A DNA stretch of 64,000 bases from Peristeroidobacter soli (GTDB lineage Bacteria; Pseudomonadota; Gammaproteobacteria; Steroidobacterales; Steroidobacteraceae): assembly GCF_004138485.1 (NCBI RefSeq), contig NZ_RYEV01000003.1, forward strand, positions 744,001 to 808,000, written 5' to 3'. The notes under the pieces are model-generated. The model was not told where the DNA came from, ran no database searches, and was given only the letters and a program-made list of their open reading frames with translations. The position numbers and the translations under genes were made by a program. The stretch's first letter is position 1. Each line of letters starts with the position of its first letter. Shown one piece after another: positions 42,948-51,167 of the stretch.

Positions 42948-43718
42948 CTACTGCTCGATCCAGCGAATTTCCGTCGCGGTCAGCGGCCCGATGACGACCT
43001 GGTCCAGCGATTCGGGGATTTCCGACGTGCTGCTGGTCAGCGGGATGCGACCGCCCATCAGTTCGGCGTGTGTTTGCGGCAGCAGGGGCTGCTTGGTGGG
43101 CTCCGCATAGCCGATGGGATTCAGCGGCTGGCTGTTGCGCGGATCGTATTTATCGCTGGCTCCCAAGGTATGTAACAGCTCGTGCGCGGTGATCACGTCG
43201 TTCGAGCCGATCATGGATCGATCCGCAAACGCGTTTACCACGCCGTACAGCCCTTTCTGCATGCCGACCGAGTGCGCGAGCGTCGGCGTGACGGCTGGGT
43301 CGTGATACACGACGAATAGTTTGATGTCGGGCGCGACACCCGGCCCGTCCGGCGTTCGCCACGCCCAATAGCGCATGCGCAGGCTCCACCACATGATGCT
43401 GAACACGTTGGCATCACGGGCAAGTGCCGGCGGCCGGTCGCGCAGCTGCGGCGCGGACTCGAATTCGATCGGTCGCTGCAGGGGCAGGGTGCGGAAGCTC
43501 GCTTCGCGTTCGAAAAAGGCTTCCAACGGCTCGAAACGATCGGGTCGCAGCTTGCCGATGAACTGCGTGGTGACGGGGCTGCCATCGCCGTCGATCGGAT
43601 AGAGCGTCACGCGCAACGGGGTTTTCCAGTCCGTCGAGTACACGCGATCGAAGTACTGGTTCAGCGCGACGGCCAGCAGGATCAGCAATAGCACCAGGAT
43701 GCGGAGGTTGCGCCACAT
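42948..43718 (-). CDS. Uncharacterised membrane-anchored protein with HExxHxxGxxD motif
   Basis: A 256-residue protein with one N-terminal membrane helix (LRILVLLLILLAVALNQYF), so most of it should be periplasmic. Near the C-terminus, AHELLHTLGASDKYD matches HExxHxxGxxD, the zinc-binding consensus of metzincin-type metallopeptidases. Other recognisable features are VTLYPIDGDGSPVT and MWWSLRMRYWAWRTPDGPGV. I do not recognise a named family. A peptidase role is inferred from the motif only. Its start is 47 bp from the end of the CPXCG protein gene on the same strand. Confidence 0.75.
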   Translation of the reverse strand: MWRNLRILVLLLILLAVALNQYFDRVYSTDWKTPLRVTLYPIDGDGSPVTTQFIGKLRPDRFEPLEAFFEREASFRTLPLQRPIEFESAPQLRDRPPALARDANVFSIMWWSLRMRYWAWRTPDGPGVAPDIKLFVVYHDPAVTPTLAHSVGMQKGLYGVVNAFADRSMIGSNDVITAHELLHTLGASDKYDPRNSQPLNPIGYAEPTKQPLLPQTHAELMGGRIPLTSSTSEIPESLDQVVIGPLTATEIRWIEQ

Positions 43719-43765
43719 GCGCCGACCTTACCCGCTCGCGGCCGGCACGCCCCAGGCGCGACGTC

Positions 43766-43951
43766 TCAGTTCGCCGATGCCACGCGCAATTCGGTGAGCT
43801 CGCCGGCTTCGGCGCTGTAATAAACGGTCATGGGCTGGCAGCAGACGGAGCAATCCTCGATGTATTCCTGCGATTCGACCGACAGGTCCAGGAACAGCGT
43901 GATGGATTCGCCGCAATGGGGGCAGGTGGTTTCAGCAGTGGTCTCGAGCAT
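43766..43951 (-). CDS. CPXCG motif-containing cysteine-rich protein
   Basis: A 61-residue protein with two C-x2-C knuckles (TCPHCGES near residue 9 and DCSVCCQP near residue 34), typical of the small CPXCG family and probably a zinc ribbon. The function of the family is unknown. Its start overlaps the 3' end of yraN by 20 bp, so the pair is likely co-transcribed. Confidence 0.85.
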   Translation of the reverse strand: MLETTAETTCPHCGESITLFLDLSVESQEYIEDCSVCCQPMTVYYSAEAGELTELRVASAN

Positions 43952-44324
43952 GGTCTGAAAGGCTGAACGCGCTCCTGATCCAGTCGACTCTGGCTCGCGG
44001 CGCGCCCATGGTGATGGCGACCACGTCGAAACGCGCCGGATGGCAGCGGAGTTCGGCGCGTTTCATCAACAGGTGCTCGGCGGCGAGCACGAGCTTACGC
44101 TGCTTCTGCCGATCTATCGAGGCAGCGGGGCCGCCGTAGTCGGTGCTCGATCGACAGCGGACTTCGACCAGCACCAGAGTCTCCCTTTCCATCATTACCA
44201 GATCCAGCTCGCCCATCTTACAGCGGTAATTGCGGATGAGCGGCTTGAGGCCGTGTGCGAGTAGGTGAGCCAGTGCCAGCTCCTCGCCGAGCGCGCCTAG
44301 GGCTTTGCGTTCGCTATCGTCCAT
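43932..44324 (-). CDS. yraN: UPF0102 family protein YraN
   Basis: A 130-residue protein of the YraN family, related to Holliday-junction/endonuclease folds. Signature segments are GALGEELALAHLLAHGLKPL, IRNYRCKMGELDLVMMERET and LVLVEVRCRSSTDYGG. The E, D and E-x-R residues form the nuclease-like core. In many gammaproteobacteria yraN directly follows lppC. Here about 1.3 kb intervenes, holding a DUF72 gene, an inverted repeat and a gene fragment. Confidence 0.9.
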   Translation of the reverse strand: MDDSERKALGALGEELALAHLLAHGLKPLIRNYRCKMGELDLVMMERETLVLVEVRCRSSTDYGGPAASIDRQKQRKLVLAAEHLLMKRAELRCHPARFDVVAITMGAPRARVDWIRSAFSLSDHARDHC

Positions 44325-44530
44325 GGTCCACTCCGCCGCATTGAAAATATCGGCACTAGCGTGCCGGTACGGAGTGGGGCGAGAGGGTGGCGTTTCTCGA
44401 TGAAACGGCCGCTAAGTCGATGACTACGCCAGGGCGGATTGGTGTAGCCAGGGTGCCTGGGGGCGTTCCGACGCGCCCGAGCCAGGTCGTCGAGAGGAAC
44501 TCGACGGCTGGACGATGAGTTGGCTCGGCA

Positions 44531-45415
44531 ATGGCCAGCAAAGGTCGAACAACAACGACACGGCGCGCGCAGACGACCACGCCTCCTCGGTCGTCATCCG
44601 AGCCGCGGAGGCACGCGGAGAGGCCCACGCCTCCTCGGCCGGCATCCCTGCCGCGGCGTAAGCGCGCGGTCAGGAAAGTGCCGGGCAGGTTGTTTGTCGG
44701 GGTTGCGGGTTGGTCGATTCCGTCGCGATATGGATCGGAGCTGCCGGGCGAAGGATCTCGTCTGGAACGATACGCGCGGCGTTTACAGGCCGTTGAGATC
44801 AACAGCTCTTTCTATCGCCATCATCGCGCGCAAACGTATGCGCGTTGGGCGGAAAGCGTTCCGAAGACCTTTCGATTTGCGGTGAAGGCGCCGCAGGTTT
44901 TTACGCATGAGGGTGAACTGCGGGCTCACCCCGAGGTGCTCGATCAGTTTGCGGACGAGATCGACGGGTTGGGCAAGAAGCTCGCCGTCGTGCTCGTGCA
45001 GTTACCGCCGAAACTGGAGTTCGAGGCGCCGGCCGCGCGACGTTTCTTCAAGGCGATGAGAAAACGTATCGATGCGAAGTTCGTCTGCGAACCGCGCCAT
45101 CGAAGTTGGAGCTCCGAAAAGGCAGAGCGGTTGCTCGCAGAACTTTCCGTTGCGCGGGTCGCGGCCGATCCGCCGCTGTGGTCGGGTGGGAACGAGCCAG
45201 GCGGAGATCGAGGGCTGGTGTATTTCCGCTGGCATGGCCAGCCGCAGAAGTATTTCTCGGATTACGGGCGCGAGTGTCTCGCCACGCTCGAGAAACAAAT
45301 CGCCGCCGCGAAAGCGACCGAGGCGTGGGCGATTTTCGATAACACCGCGCACGGACATGCGATAGGAAATGCCTTGTCGCTCACGAGCGCAGTCGAGGCG
45401 CGCCGGAAGAAATAA
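44531..45415 (+). CDS. DUF72 (YecE-like) family protein
   Basis: A TIM-barrel-type DUF72 protein of unknown biochemical function. The domain starts near residue 52 with GRLFVGVAGWSIPSRYG and continues through LQAVEINSSFYRHHRAQTYA, FRFAVKAPQVFTHE and YFRWHGQPQKYFSDYG, all family hallmarks. The first 50 residues are an Arg/Pro/Thr/Ser-rich tail encoded partly by two imperfect 32-bp direct repeats with a 48-bp period. This tail is not part of the fold, and the true start could lie further downstream. It diverges from yraN across about 206 bp and ends just before the 74-bp inverted repeat. Confidence 0.85.
   Translation: MASKGRTTTTRRAQTTTPPRSSSEPRRHAERPTPPRPASLPRRKRAVRKVPGRLFVGVAGWSIPSRYGSELPGEGSRLERYARRLQAVEINSSFYRHHRAQTYARWAESVPKTFRFAVKAPQVFTHEGELRAHPEVLDQFADEIDGLGKKLAVVLVQLPPKLEFEAPAARRFFKAMRKRIDAKFVCEPRHRSWSSEKAERLLAELSVARVAADPPLWSGGNEPGGDRGLVYFRWHGQPQKYFSDYGRECLATLEKQIAAAKATEAWAIFDNTAHGHAIGNALSLTSAVEARRKK
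44577..44656 (+). repeat. Imperfect direct repeat in the DUF72 N-terminus
   Basis: Two 32-bp copies beginning CCACGCCTCCTCGG (44577-44608 and 44625-44656) differ at about four positions and are offset by 48 bp, so the reading frame is kept. They encode the low-complexity Pro/Arg tail. Confidence 0.6.
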
Positions 45416-45418
45416 ACT

Positions 45419-45492
45419 CTAGTGGCCTGTAACAACTGAATTTGAACTAACGCCATGCCACCGGTATGAAATCAGTTGTTACAGGCCACTAG
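45419..45492. repeat. 74-bp element with perfect 21-bp terminal inverted repeats
   Basis: The 21-base arm CTAGTGGCCTGTAACAACTG(A) at 45419-45439 is exactly reverse-complementary to 45472-45492, with a 32-base interior. It sits 3 bp after the DUF72 stop and directly before a SerC-like gene fragment. It could serve as a terminator, but the long loop and perfect ends look more like a small mobile element or the end of one. Confidence 0.65.
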
Positions 45493-45505
45493 TGGCGCGA
45501 TTGAC

Positions 45506-45650
45506 GCTGAAAGACAAGCCATTGCGGCGGCCGGCGGCGCCATGGGCCAGTTCGCCGGCGTGCCGATGAGTCTCAGCAAGCCCGGCGACACGATCGACTA
45601 TGTGAACACCGGCGCGTGGCCACGTCGTCGGCCAGGCGCTGAATTGTTCG
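45506..45650 (+). pseudogene. Phosphoserine aminotransferase (SerC)-like gene fragment
   Basis: The frame reads AIAAAGGAMGQFAGVPMSLS followed by KPGDTIDYVNTGAW. This resembles the SerC stretch with the GG-x2-x-QFA-x-VP core and the following DYV-x-TG-x-W. About 45 codons match before the similarity stops. No start codon, PLP-lysine region or C-terminal part follows, and the lppC gene begins (its 3' end) at once. It lies next to the perfect inverted repeat, suggesting a duplication or element-associated relic. Recognition is from memory of the family, so moderate confidence. Confidence 0.55.
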
Positions 45651-45654
45651 GACG

Positions 45655-47541
45655 TTACCGTGTCGACGCGGTAGCCGCAGTGCCGAGCGGAAGCGCGCGA
45701 CCGCCGGAGACTTGGGCCCAGTCGAGCTCGCGTTTGACGTGGCCTTTCTCGTCGATGGACAGCAGGCCTGTCATGCCTGGAATCGCGTGCGCGGAGCCGA
45801 ACTGGCCGGCTTTGAGGAGCGGCACGATGCGGCAGGCATCGAAGCCGAACGCATATAAACGACCACGGCCGCGGGCGCGGACGGGCCAGTGACGGGTGAG
45901 GGCGCTGCGCAGTTGAGTGGAGGCGGCGTCGGGGGAAATGACCCAGGGCATGTCCGGGAAGATCACGCCTTCGAGGTCATTGTTTGCTTGAGTGTCGGGC
46001 TCGAAGATATCCGACGTCGCGTAGATCGGCAGATCTTCGGCGAGATGGAACTTCAGGCCCGGGCGCAGCGATCGCCCCTGCACCGGCTGCGCGCCAACAA
46101 AGACAAACTGCGCATCACCCCGGCGACGCGGCTCGAATTCCATTCGCGTGCCGAGCGTCGCGAACAATGCGTTCGCACGAGCGCGGCTTTCGTTGATCAA
46201 CAACAACTCAGTGATGGGCTGAGAGTAATCGCGCGCGGACGGGTCATAAAACTTCATGCCCGCGATCTGGCCGCCCAGCGTCTTCAGCTCGGTATCGAAC
46301 GCGCGATACACGCGCTGACCCCATTCGTTATTCGGCAGCAGCACCAGCCCACGCATGCGCCCATCGGCCGTCACGCGTTGAGCAACCTGTCGCGCCTCTT
46401 CTTCCGGGTCGAGTGAGTACTGAAACAACAACGGCGGCGAAGCAACGTTCTCCGCCGTCTGATTCAAAGCAAGAGTCAGCACGGAGACCTCGCCCGAGCT
46501 GGCGATCGCCGTGACTTCATCTTTCGTCAGCGGACCCACGATGAACTGCGCGCCATCGGTAACAGCTTTGCGATAGGCAGTGGTCGCGCCCATTTCCGCC
46601 GAGTCATAAACATTCAACAGCGGCCGGCGACTCGCGTCCTGCTGAAGCAATGCCGCGAGGAAACCATCGCGCACCGCCATGCCCGCCGCCTGCTGACGGC
46701 CGGACAGCGGCAGTATCAACGCGATCTGGGTTGGATAAGTCAGCCCGACGCCGAGCTGCGGTAGCACGTCTTCAGTGATCAACGAATTCGCCGGATGGGT
46801 CGGATAGCGGCTGCGCCACTGCGCAATGTCTTCGTTCGCCGCGAACGGATTGCGCGCCGTCACGAGCGCCGCGCGACCCAGATCGAGCCAGCCTGCGAGC
46901 GTCTGACTCGCATTGGCCGGCGGCGTGAAATCAGCATTGCTCGCCGCGCTCTTCTGCAAGCCCTGCCAGATCATCCGCTGATTCGCGCGAATATCATCCT
47001 TGCTCGTCAACGCCCGCTCGCGCTCCAGCGCGGCACTGACCGCAGCGGCAGGGCGATTCAAAGCAAACAACGAGCGCGCGCGCAGCTCCAACACGTCGGA
47101 CGACAGCTCGCTGGGAATAGGCTGAGGAATGCGATCCAGCTCCGCGAGCGCCTTGTCACCACGGCCGGCACGTAGCGCGAGCTCAGCGGTGACCAGCGAA
47201 CGCAGACCAAAATCGGCGCGAGGCAGCGACGGGCTGACTTGATTCAACAGGTTCGTGGCTTGCGCAGTGTCATCGGCGCGTACTGATTCGCGAGAGGCAC
47301 GCAGGAGGAAGCGATCGCGCAGGTCGCCGGGCGACTGCGCAGCCAGAGCTTCGTACGCGCGGGAGGCGCCTTTGTGGTCGCCCTTGCGGGATAGGGCCTC
47401 GGCCTGATCGACTTGCCGGTCGGCGGAAGCGCTCGGGCTTTCCGGGGCGACGGGCTGGACTTCGCATGCGCTGAGCCCGATCGCCAGTATGATGGAGCCG
47501 ATCCAGGTCATCGCGAATCGAGCCGTCTTTGTGCCATTCAT
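45655..47541 (-). CDS. LppC/LpoA family outer-membrane lipoprotein (penicillin-binding protein activator)
   Basis: A lipoprotein expected to sit in the outer membrane and stimulate PBP1A. Starting at MNGTKTARFAMTWIGSIILA gives 628 residues with lipobox IGLSAC; the track frame adds 20 residues. The N-terminal half is helical/TPR-like (DQAEALSRKGDHKGASRAYE). The C-terminal half is a periplasmic-binding-protein-like LppC domain (YPTQIALILPLSGRQQAAGM, GAQFIVGPLTKDEVTAIASS, GLVLLPNNEWGQRVYRAFD). It diverges from rsmI, the usual arrangement, but yraN is displaced from its usual place next to it. Confidence 0.9.
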   Translation of the reverse strand: MNGTKTARFAMTWIGSIILAIGLSACEVQPVAPESPSASADRQVDQAEALSRKGDHKGASRAYEALAAQSPGDLRDRFLLRASRESVRADDTAQATNLLNQVSPSLPRADFGLRSLVTAELALRAGRGDKALAELDRIPQPIPSELSSDVLELRARSLFALNRPAAAVSAALERERALTSKDDIRANQRMIWQGLQKSAASNADFTPPANASQTLAGWLDLGRAALVTARNPFAANEDIAQWRSRYPTHPANSLITEDVLPQLGVGLTYPTQIALILPLSGRQQAAGMAVRDGFLAALLQQDASRRPLLNVYDSAEMGATTAYRKAVTDGAQFIVGPLTKDEVTAIASSGEVSVLTLALNQTAENVASPPLLFQYSLDPEEEARQVAQRVTADGRMRGLVLLPNNEWGQRVYRAFDTELKTLGGQIAGMKFYDPSARDYSQPITELLLINESRARANALFATLGTRMEFEPRRRGDAQFVFVGAQPVQGRSLRPGLKFHLAEDLPIYATSDIFEPDTQANNDLEGVIFPDMPWVISPDAASTQLRSALTRHWPVRARGRGRLYAFGFDACRIVPLLKAGQFGSAHAIPGMTGLLSIDEKGHVKRELDWAQVSGGRALPLGTAATASTR

Positions 47542-47677
47542 TTCCACTGCAACCTCTCGGCGTGAGCCGCGGACGGCATTATAGAAGTTATGGATACCCA
47601 ATCGTGAAACCCTCGCGCAGCGGCTTGATTAAGTTGGTCTTGCGACCAGTGGCATCGTCGAGTTCGGGGTAGTCGAA

Positions 47678-48571
47678 ATGTCCGGCAGTGAGTTTATCGC
47701 CTCAGGTTTTAGCACCGAGGTGGCGGCGGGAACGCTATACGTCGTGGCCACGCCCATTGGCAATCTCGGCGACCTCAGCGCGCGGGCGCGCGAGGTGTTG
47801 TCGGGCGTTCAGCTGATCGCAGCTGAAGATACGCGGCACACCCGACAATTGTTGCAAGCGTTCGGGATCGATACTGCGCTTACTTCGTTGCACGAACACA
47901 ACGAGATGCACAAGAGCGAGACGCTCATCACACGATTGCTCGCGGGCGAATCGATCGCGCTGGTCTCCGATGCGGGCACGCCGTTGATCAGCGATCCGGG
48001 GTTCGATCTGGTCGCGATGGCGCGCGCGCGGGGTGTTTCGATTGCCGTAGTACCCGGGCCATGCGCGGCGATCGCGGCGTTGTCGATCGCTGGATTGCCC
48101 ACCGATCGATTCGTTTTCGAAGGCTTTTTGCCCGCGAAAAACGCGGCTCGCGTGGCGCGGCTGCGTGCGCTCGCGAGTGAAGAACGTACGATGATCTTCT
48201 ACGAAGCGCCGCATCGCTTGCTCGAAGTGTTGCGCGACATGGCGGCGGAGTTGGGCGGTGAGCGTGCGGCGTCGGTGAGTCGTGAACTCACCAAACGTTT
48301 CGAGACGACCTACACCGGAACGCTGGCGCAATTGAGCGAAATCGCCGAAAAAAACGCCGATATGTCACGCGGCGAGATCGTGATCATCGTCAGCGGCAAT
48401 CCCGCTGAGACGAGCGCGGCGCAGAGTCTGAACGCGGATCAGCTGCTGCGCGCGTTGCTGGATGAGCTCTCGCCATCGCAGGCCGCGAAAGTCGCCGCCA
48501 AGCTGAGCGGGGAAAAACGCAGCGACCTGTACGCGCGGGCCATGCAATTGAGCGGCAAGCGCGAGGAATAG
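47678..48571 (+). CDS. rsmI: 16S rRNA (cytidine-1402 2'-O)-methyltransferase RsmI
   Basis: Methylates the ribose of C1402 in 16S rRNA using SAM. Typical segments are LYVVATPIGNLGDLSARARE, IAAEDTRHTRQLLQAFGI, LVSDAGTPLISDPGFDLV, VPGPCAAIAALSIAGLPTDR, FVFEGFLPAK and TMIFYEAPHRLLEVL. The length of 297 residues is normal (E. coli 286). It is divergent from lppC, the common gammaproteobacterial layout, and is followed 25 bp later by rnpB. Confidence 0.96.
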   Translation: MSGSEFIASGFSTEVAAGTLYVVATPIGNLGDLSARAREVLSGVQLIAAEDTRHTRQLLQAFGIDTALTSLHEHNEMHKSETLITRLLAGESIALVSDAGTPLISDPGFDLVAMARARGVSIAVVPGPCAAIAALSIAGLPTDRFVFEGFLPAKNAARVARLRALASEERTMIFYEAPHRLLEVLRDMAAELGGERAASVSRELTKRFETTYTGTLAQLSEIAEKNADMSRGEIVIIVSGNPAETSAAQSLNADQLLRALLDELSPSQAAKVAAKLSGEKRSDLYARAMQLSGKREE

Positions 48572-48583
48572 CTCGCGATTCGG

Positions 48584-48589
48584 TATGAT
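48584..48589 (+). promoter_or_regulatory. Likely -10 box of the rnpB promoter
   Basis: TATGAT lies eight bases before the inferred rnpB start, just after the rsmI stop. No good -35 hexamer is seen at the proper distance, which falls inside the end of rsmI. Confidence 0.45.
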
Positions 48590-48596
48590 GCGCGCT

Positions 48597-48973
<377 letters not shown>

Positions 48974-48987
48974 AATTTCCCACCTCG

Positions 48988-49111
48988 AACCCGCCCATTA
49001 CCGCCTTCGGCGGTTCGGGCTGCCATGGCAAGCCAGCGCCGCTTCCTTAACCCCGCCCATCACCGCCTTCGGCGGCTAGGGCTGCCACGCCAAGCAAACG
49101 CCGCCGCTTTC
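48988..49111. repeat. Two tandem ~61-bp direct repeats after rnpB
   Basis: Copies at about 48988-49048 and 49049-49111 share AACCCCGCCCATCACCGCCT followed by TCGGCGG, GGGCTGCCA and CAAGC-A-CGCCGC, with about nine differences. Each contains the 5-bp hairpin CCGCC-TTC-GGCGG. The first copy starts 15 bp after rnpB. Duplicated rnpB 3' flanks occur in some bacteria, but no copy of the rnpB end itself is repeated here. Confidence 0.65.
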
Positions 49112-49185
49112 ATCAGTCGCCTCCACGGCTTGAGACGGAGACCTCGGCTCGGCCGGCGTTCGCCTCCACCGCCAGCGGCGGAGGA

Positions 49186-49322
49186 CAGGGTGAGGTTCCT
49201 CCTTCCGGCAGCTTTTCGGCACAGGGACGGGGCCGAAACAGCAGGGCTCACCATGGACGTGCGGTGAGGAGCGCAATGCGCTCCGGCCGGCGCCCGGTGC
49301 CGGAAGGAGGAACCTCATCCTG
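49186..49322. repeat. 137-bp structured element with 25-bp terminal inverted repeats
   Basis: Ends at 49186-49210 and 49298-49322 are reverse complements over 25 bases with one mismatch (core GAGGTTCCTCCTTCCGGCA). The interior has further hairpins: TTTCGGC/GCCGAAA, GCTCACC/GGTGAGg, and GAGCG-CAAT-GCGCTC-like. The whole can fold into a multi-arm RNA or cruciform. No protein frame or known RNA signature is seen. A REP/MITE-type element is the simplest reading. Confidence 0.6.
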
Positions 49323-49700
49323 GCCTTCGCGAGCCACCGACGCCCTCCGAAAGAACCTTTAAAAATAAATAAACGCTGTTCAGGCCGCAGCTCTGGCTAC
49401 TGGGCGATTTATCCATGACTGTCGATAAATTCCTGACGAAAATGCCAAGCACAATTGGCCCGATTTAAACCTCTAAGCGGCCGCCTTCCGCCCCTCGATT
49501 GCGCATTTCCGCGCGTTAAGGTTTTCCCTGTACTGGTTGGAATCACAGGTGCGGGCAAACCCTGGTATTCGTGCAACGCCACGCAAAGAACGTTTCCTAA
49601 CCCACTGATTTCTGTCAGACCAGTTTTGTCCAGTTTCGGGGTGGGTCCCAGCTTAACGTTCTAAGTGCCTGTCGCTAAACAGGAAATGCCCCAGATTTTT
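49323..49700. other. Non-coding stretch before the dcw promoter
   Basis: I see no supportable gene in this stretch. It is less GC-rich than its surroundings (for example TTTAAAAATAAATAAACG near 49360). The 69-residue ORF at 49455-49664 has no recognisable domain, no clear ribosome site and a composition unlike neighbouring genes. It may hold distal regulatory sequence for the dcw cluster. Confidence 0.5.
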
Positions 49701-49729
49701 TTGACCCGCGACACAACGGTACCTATAGT
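49701..49729 (+). promoter_or_regulatory. Sigma70 promoter of the dcw cluster (Pmra)
   Basis: TTGACC at 49701-49706 and TATAGT at 49724-49729 are separated by exactly 17 bp, a close match to the sigma70 consensus. Transcription would start near 49736, immediately before the MraZ-type repeats and about 37 bp before the mraZ start codon. Confidence 0.8.
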
Positions 49730-49738
49730 GCAAATCGG

Positions 49739-49771
49739 TGGGAAAAAGTGGGAACACGTGGGTTGATGGGG
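49739..49771 (+). promoter_or_regulatory. MraZ operator repeats
   Basis: Three TGGGN boxes at 49739 (TGGGA), 49749 (TGGGA) and 49759 (TGGGT) lie at an exact 10-bp period, followed by a closer TGGGG at 49767. Regular TGGGA/G repeats with 5-bp spacers upstream of mraZ are the known binding sites of MraZ, which represses its own operon. The repeats lie at or just after the predicted transcription start. Confidence 0.85.
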
Positions 49772-49772
49772 C

Positions 49773-50228
49773 ATGTTCAGGGGCGCAAACAAGGTCACTC
49801 TCGATAGCAAGGGCAGGCTCGCCATGCCCACGCGCTATCGCGAGCGCATCGTGGAGCGCTCCAACGGCCGGCTGATCGCGACGGTGGATCGCGCCGACCG
49901 GTGTCTGCTCATTTATCCGCTGCCGGAGTGGGAAGAGATCGAGCTGAAGTTGCGTCGTCTGCCGACCTTGAATCCGGTCGCGCGCAGGCTGCAGCGATTG
50001 ATGATCGGTCACGCGACGGACCTGGAGCTGGACTCCAGCGGCCGCATCCTGATTCCACCGAGCTTGCGTGAGTACGCGACGCTGTCGCGGACCGCGATGC
50101 TGATCGGTCAGGGCAACCGGTTCGAGTTGTGGGACGAGGCGTTGTGGAACGACAGCCGCGAGCAGTGGCTGAAGGTCGACGAATCCGCCGAGGAGCTGCC
50201 GCCCGAGCTCGAATCGTTGTCGTTGTAA
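49773..50228 (+). CDS. mraZ: Transcriptional regulator MraZ
   Basis: A DNA-binding regulator of the dcw cluster with two tandem SpoVT/AbrB-like domains. The first is FRGANKVTLDSKGRLAMPTR (residues 2-21) and the second ATDLELDSSGRILIPPSLRE (about residues 77-97). The length of 151 residues is normal (E. coli 152). It directly follows its own operator repeats and precedes rsmH by 9 bp, the conserved first-gene position. Confidence 0.96.
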   Translation: MFRGANKVTLDSKGRLAMPTRYRERIVERSNGRLIATVDRADRCLLIYPLPEWEEIELKLRRLPTLNPVARRLQRLMIGHATDLELDSSGRILIPPSLREYATLSRTAMLIGQGNRFELWDEALWNDSREQWLKVDESAEELPPELESLSL

Positions 50229-50237
50229 GGGCCGGCC

Positions 50238-51167
50238 ATGTTGTCGCACACGCCGGTGCTTCTGCAGGAAGTGCTGGCCGCGCTCGATATTCGCGAGGGC
50301 GGCCGCTATCTCGACGCAACGTTCGGTCGCGGCGGTCACAGCGCCGCGATTCTGGAGCGGGTCGGGCCGCACGGAGCGGTGATCGCATTCGATCGGGACC
50401 CGGCGGCGATCGCGGCCGGGCGCGAGCGCTTCGCCAACGATGGGCGGATGACTTTGGTGAGCAGTGCGTTTTCGCGGTTGGGCTCGGTGGTGACGCAGAT
50501 GGGGCTGGCAGGCGCCATCGATGGCGTGCTGCTCGATCTCGGCGTGTCGTCGCCGCAGCTGGATGACGCCGCGCGAGGGTTCAGCTTCACGCAGGACGGG
50601 CCGCTCGACATGCGCATGGATGTTTCATCCGGCACGACCGCGGCGGAGTTCATCGCGAAGACGCCCGAGCACGAGCTTGCTCGCGTGATTCGCGATTTCG
50701 GTGAGGAGAAGTTTGCGAAGCGCATCGCGCGCGCCATCGTGAGTGCGCGTCGCGAGGCGCCGATTGTCAGCACGTTGCGACTCGCGGCAATCGTTTCGCA
50801 GGCGAATCCCAAGTGGGAGCCGGGCAAACACCCGGCGACGCGTACGTTTCAGGCCATTCGTATTCAGGTGAATCAGGAGTTCGAGGAAATCCGGGCCGCG
50901 TTGGCCGGCAGCCTCATTGCATTGGCGCCGCACGGGCGGTTGTGCGCCATCAGTTTTCATTCGCTCGAAGACAGCATCGTCAAACGATTCATGCAGGAGC
51001 AGTCGCAGGAAGATCCCGTGTACGCCGGCTTGCCCGACGTGCCTGCGCACGCCCGTCCGAAACTGCGCCGCATCGGTAAAGCCATTCATCCGAGCGAAGC
51101 GGAAGTCGCTGTGAATCCTCGTGCGCGCAGCTCTGTGCTGCGAGTCGCCGAAAGGGTGGCGGCATGA
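50238..51167 (+). CDS. rsmH: 16S rRNA (cytosine-1402 N4)-methyltransferase RsmH
   Basis: Methylates N4 of C1402 in 16S rRNA, the same nucleotide whose ribose is modified by RsmI encoded 2 kb upstream. Motifs are HTPVLLQEVLAALDIREGGR, the SAM site YLDATFGRGGHSAAIL, VLLDLGVSSPQLDDAARGFS and ISFHSLEDSIVKRF. The length of 309 residues is normal. Its stop overlaps the ftsL start by 4 bp. Confidence 0.97.
   Translation: MLSHTPVLLQEVLAALDIREGGRYLDATFGRGGHSAAILERVGPHGAVIAFDRDPAAIAAGRERFANDGRMTLVSSAFSRLGSVVTQMGLAGAIDGVLLDLGVSSPQLDDAARGFSFTQDGPLDMRMDVSSGTTAAEFIAKTPEHELARVIRDFGEEKFAKRIARAIVSARREAPIVSTLRLAAIVSQANPKWEPGKHPATRTFQAIRIQVNQEFEEIRAALAGSLIALAPHGRLCAISFHSLEDSIVKRFMQEQSQEDPVYAGLPDVPAHARPKLRRIGKAIHPSEAEVAVNPRARSSVLRVAERVAA

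Noticed and set aside
48988-49111. Possible CRISPR-like array
   Set aside because: Only two adjacent long copies with no unique spacers and no cas genes.
49455-49664. 69-residue ORF before mraZ
   Set aside because: No ribosome site, no domain, and it lies in the leader region ahead of the dcw promoter.
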